From positions 217,313-281,312 of the forward strand of contig JAUIJL010000005.1 in the NCBI GenBank assembly GCA_030431255.1: 64,000 nt of DNA. The letters are read 5' to 3'. The notes beneath the pieces are model-generated. The model was not told where the DNA came from and did no database searches. It worked only from the letters and a program-made list of their open reading frames with translations. Shown here in pieces: positions 62,958 through 64,000 of this stretch (its first letter is position 1; the number at the start of each line of letters is the position of its first letter). The DNA is from Thermoanaerobaculia bacterium. Its GTDB lineage: Bacteria; Acidobacteriota; Thermoanaerobaculia; Multivoradales; J023. Made by a program: the position numbers and the translations under genes.

Positions 62958-63290
62958 ATGGGACAGCCGCAAGGACTGCAAGCTTCCGCCGAGGATCGCC
63001 GGACAGCTGTCGAAGCCGCGAAGATCAATGCGGAGAGCCTGGAGGAAATAACGGTTTTTATTTCCGAAGCCGCCGCCAACGATTCCGTCGGCCCAGACGC
63101 TCTGCAGGCGATCAAAGCAAAGATTAAGACTTACCATGATCGTTTCGGACCGAGGAAAACGGAGCAGCTGCTTTTCGCCACCTATAAGCAGCTCCGGGCG
63201 ATCCGCCGACAAGGGCTTTTGCAAGATGAAGAAGCTCGCTTCCGCGCTGAGGAATTGGTGCATTTGATCTTTGAGGGCGAGGTGCACTGA
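62958..63290 (+). CDS. Small cytoplasmic protein of unknown function
   Basis: 110 residues, with a consensus promoter and a full AAGGAGG ribosome site, so it should be well expressed. No signal peptide or membrane helix. Predicted mostly helical: AEDRRTAVEAAKINAESLEE, then AIKAKIKTYHDRFGPRKTEQL and a final acidic helix EEARFRAEELVHLIFEGE. No family recognised. It stands alone between the ABC gene and two hairpins. Confidence 0.75.
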   Translation: MGQPQGLQASAEDRRTAVEAAKINAESLEEITVFISEAAANDSVGPDALQAIKAKIKTYHDRFGPRKTEQLLFATYKQLRAIRRQGLLQDEEARFRAEELVHLIFEGEVH

Positions 63291-63319
63291 GCCCCGTAGG
63301 CCTCCTCTCGAACGAGCCG

Positions 63320-63361
63320 AAAAAAAGAGCGCCCTTCGGAGCTTACGCTCCTCCGGGCGCT
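63320..63361 (-). terminator. Intrinsic terminator for the right-edge gene, also a hairpin for the left gene
   Basis: A hairpin (63328-63361: AGCGCCC...GGAGC / GCTCC...GGGCGCT with a small internal loop) is followed on the minus strand by seven T (63320-63326). A second short hairpin CCGGCT-CGAA-AGCCGG stands at 63371-63386. Confidence 0.85.
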
Positions 63362-63481
63362 TGGAAGCAGCCGGCTCGAAAGCCGGCCTGGTGGCTCTCT
63401 AATTCACATTCCTAAAACCTGTCCAAATTCAGTGATCGTCCTAAAGATCCGTAGGTAGCGAGAAGGTAAGGAAGCCATCCG

Positions 63482-64000
63482 TCAACCTCCTGCCGCTACC
63501 GTTTCGACCGCTTCGTTCGGCTTGTAGCGCCGCATCCAGCGCTCCCCTTGCGAGTATTTCGCCAGCCTCACCTGCTCGATGGAGGTCTGGCCCGGGGTCA
63601 GGGTCACGAGGGATCTGTGGAAGCGACCGCTATCCTCGAGCTGATGCAGAAGGTCGACCGCTTGGCTGTAGGTCCGCGCTCCCTGTTGTTGCCAAAGCGC
63701 CAGCAGACCATCGTCGAAAGCATCACTGACCAAGGTCTCACCGCTGAAATACACATGCCCGTTGGGCGCGTCTCCCCAGCTCGTGACAGCCTTCGCCAGG
63801 TCTTGAAGCCCGGACCCGACATCGGCGGCGATCACCAAATCCGTGAGCACACCCCGCGACGCCCAAGCTTCCAGCTGCTCCGTATAGGGCGCGCTGTCCC
63901 CGATCACCAAGAGATGCATCGGCGGGCTGGTCGTGCCCAATTGCGCTTTGGTCGCCACCTCGCTCAGGAATCCGGTCACGACTCCCAGGCCGATGCCTTC
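63482..64000 (-). CDS. Unrecognised protein, C-terminal part (partial)
   Basis: The frame is open through the right edge, so the gene begins outside; a GTG at 63979 is a possible but unsupported start. At least 172 residues. The visible part has alternating strands and helices (MHLLVIGDSAPYTEQLEAW, LTDLVIAADVGSGLQDLAKA, NGHVYFSGETLVSDAFDDG), like a Rossmann-type or caspase/CHAT-like alpha/beta fold, but no catalytic motif is clear. A polar basic tail follows (RLAKYSQGERWMRRYKPNEA). No family recognised. A strong terminator lies about 120 nt downstream. Confidence 0.65.
   Translation of the reverse strand, partial: EGIGLGVVTGFLSEVATKAQLGTTSPPMHLLVIGDSAPYTEQLEAWASRGVLTDLVIAADVGSGLQDLAKAVTSWGDAPNGHVYFSGETLVSDAFDDGLLALWQQQGARTYSQAVDLLHQLEDSGRFHRSLVTLTPGQTSIEQVRLAKYSQGERWMRRYKPNEAVETVAAGG

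Noticed and set aside
1-64000. tRNA, rRNA, riboswitch or phage attachment sites
   Set aside because: I looked in the intergenic stretches and saw no cloverleaf, conserved RNA core or duplicated attachment sequence.

Overview
The window is high-GC bacterial DNA with dense coding on both strands. The content is a very large secreted multidomain protein and an RHS/YD-repeat giant, two Ser/Thr protein kinases fused to TPR arrays, an S9 prolyl peptidase, a DUF1028 protein, RidA domains, a small Cys-rich secreted protein, GntR/ABC and TRAP transporters. This mix fits Acidobacteriota (perhaps Thermoanaerobaculia-like) or a myxobacterium-like lineage. That placement is inference from gene content; no rRNA or other marker gene lies in the window.

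Left third (1-30.1 kb). After the tail of an XRE regulator and a shared terminator lies one minus-strand cluster. It reads, in transcription order: a clear promoter (29991-30019), a 161-residue PilP/GspC-like small protein, a 5864-residue exported protein, a 3741-residue RHS protein and a 74-residue acidic protein. The 5864-residue protein carries an HExxH site, a cyclase-like toroid, CARDB, FlgD-type Ig, beta-propeller, FN3 and VWA modules. The two giants overlap by one base (TGATG) with a perfect Shine-Dalgarno inside the upstream gene, and the RHS gene overlaps the small gene by ATGA. The last 287 RHS residues and the small gene have lower GC, as expected for an exchangeable toxin tip with its immunity gene. 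This is the most unusual locus in the window.

Middle (30.4-45.5 kb). These are mostly single genes: a cysteine-synthase-family enzyme, a DUF6116-like membrane protein, an Hsp15-like S4 protein whose start codon lies in an inverted repeat, a DPP-IV-type peptidase, a DUF1028 protein, a membrane Ser/Thr kinase with a long acidic insert in its activation segment, an exported triple-RidA protein, a K+ channel with two RCK modules, a Cys-rich secreted protein with its own promoter and terminator, and a sterol-desaturase/GT87 pair. Two intergenic copies of a 60-bp palindromic repeat follow plus-strand genes.

Accessory patch (45.6-48.4 kb). An AT-richer SH3-like gene with a Cys-rich tail lies beside insertion-sequence wreckage: an IS1634/IS4-type transposase gene split by the 3' half of an IS3-type element.

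Right part (48.4-64 kb). A four-gene GntR/ABC operon has a promoter-operator that predicts a nearly leaderless mRNA, with two paralogous permease-like proteins. It is followed by a second kinase-TPR protein, cardiolipin synthase, a TRAP transporter operon (dctP-dctQ-dctM) running directly into a lipoprotein and an ABC ATPase without a visible permease, a small orphan gene with a consensus promoter, a strong minus-strand terminator, and the 3' end of an unrecognised gene at the right edge.
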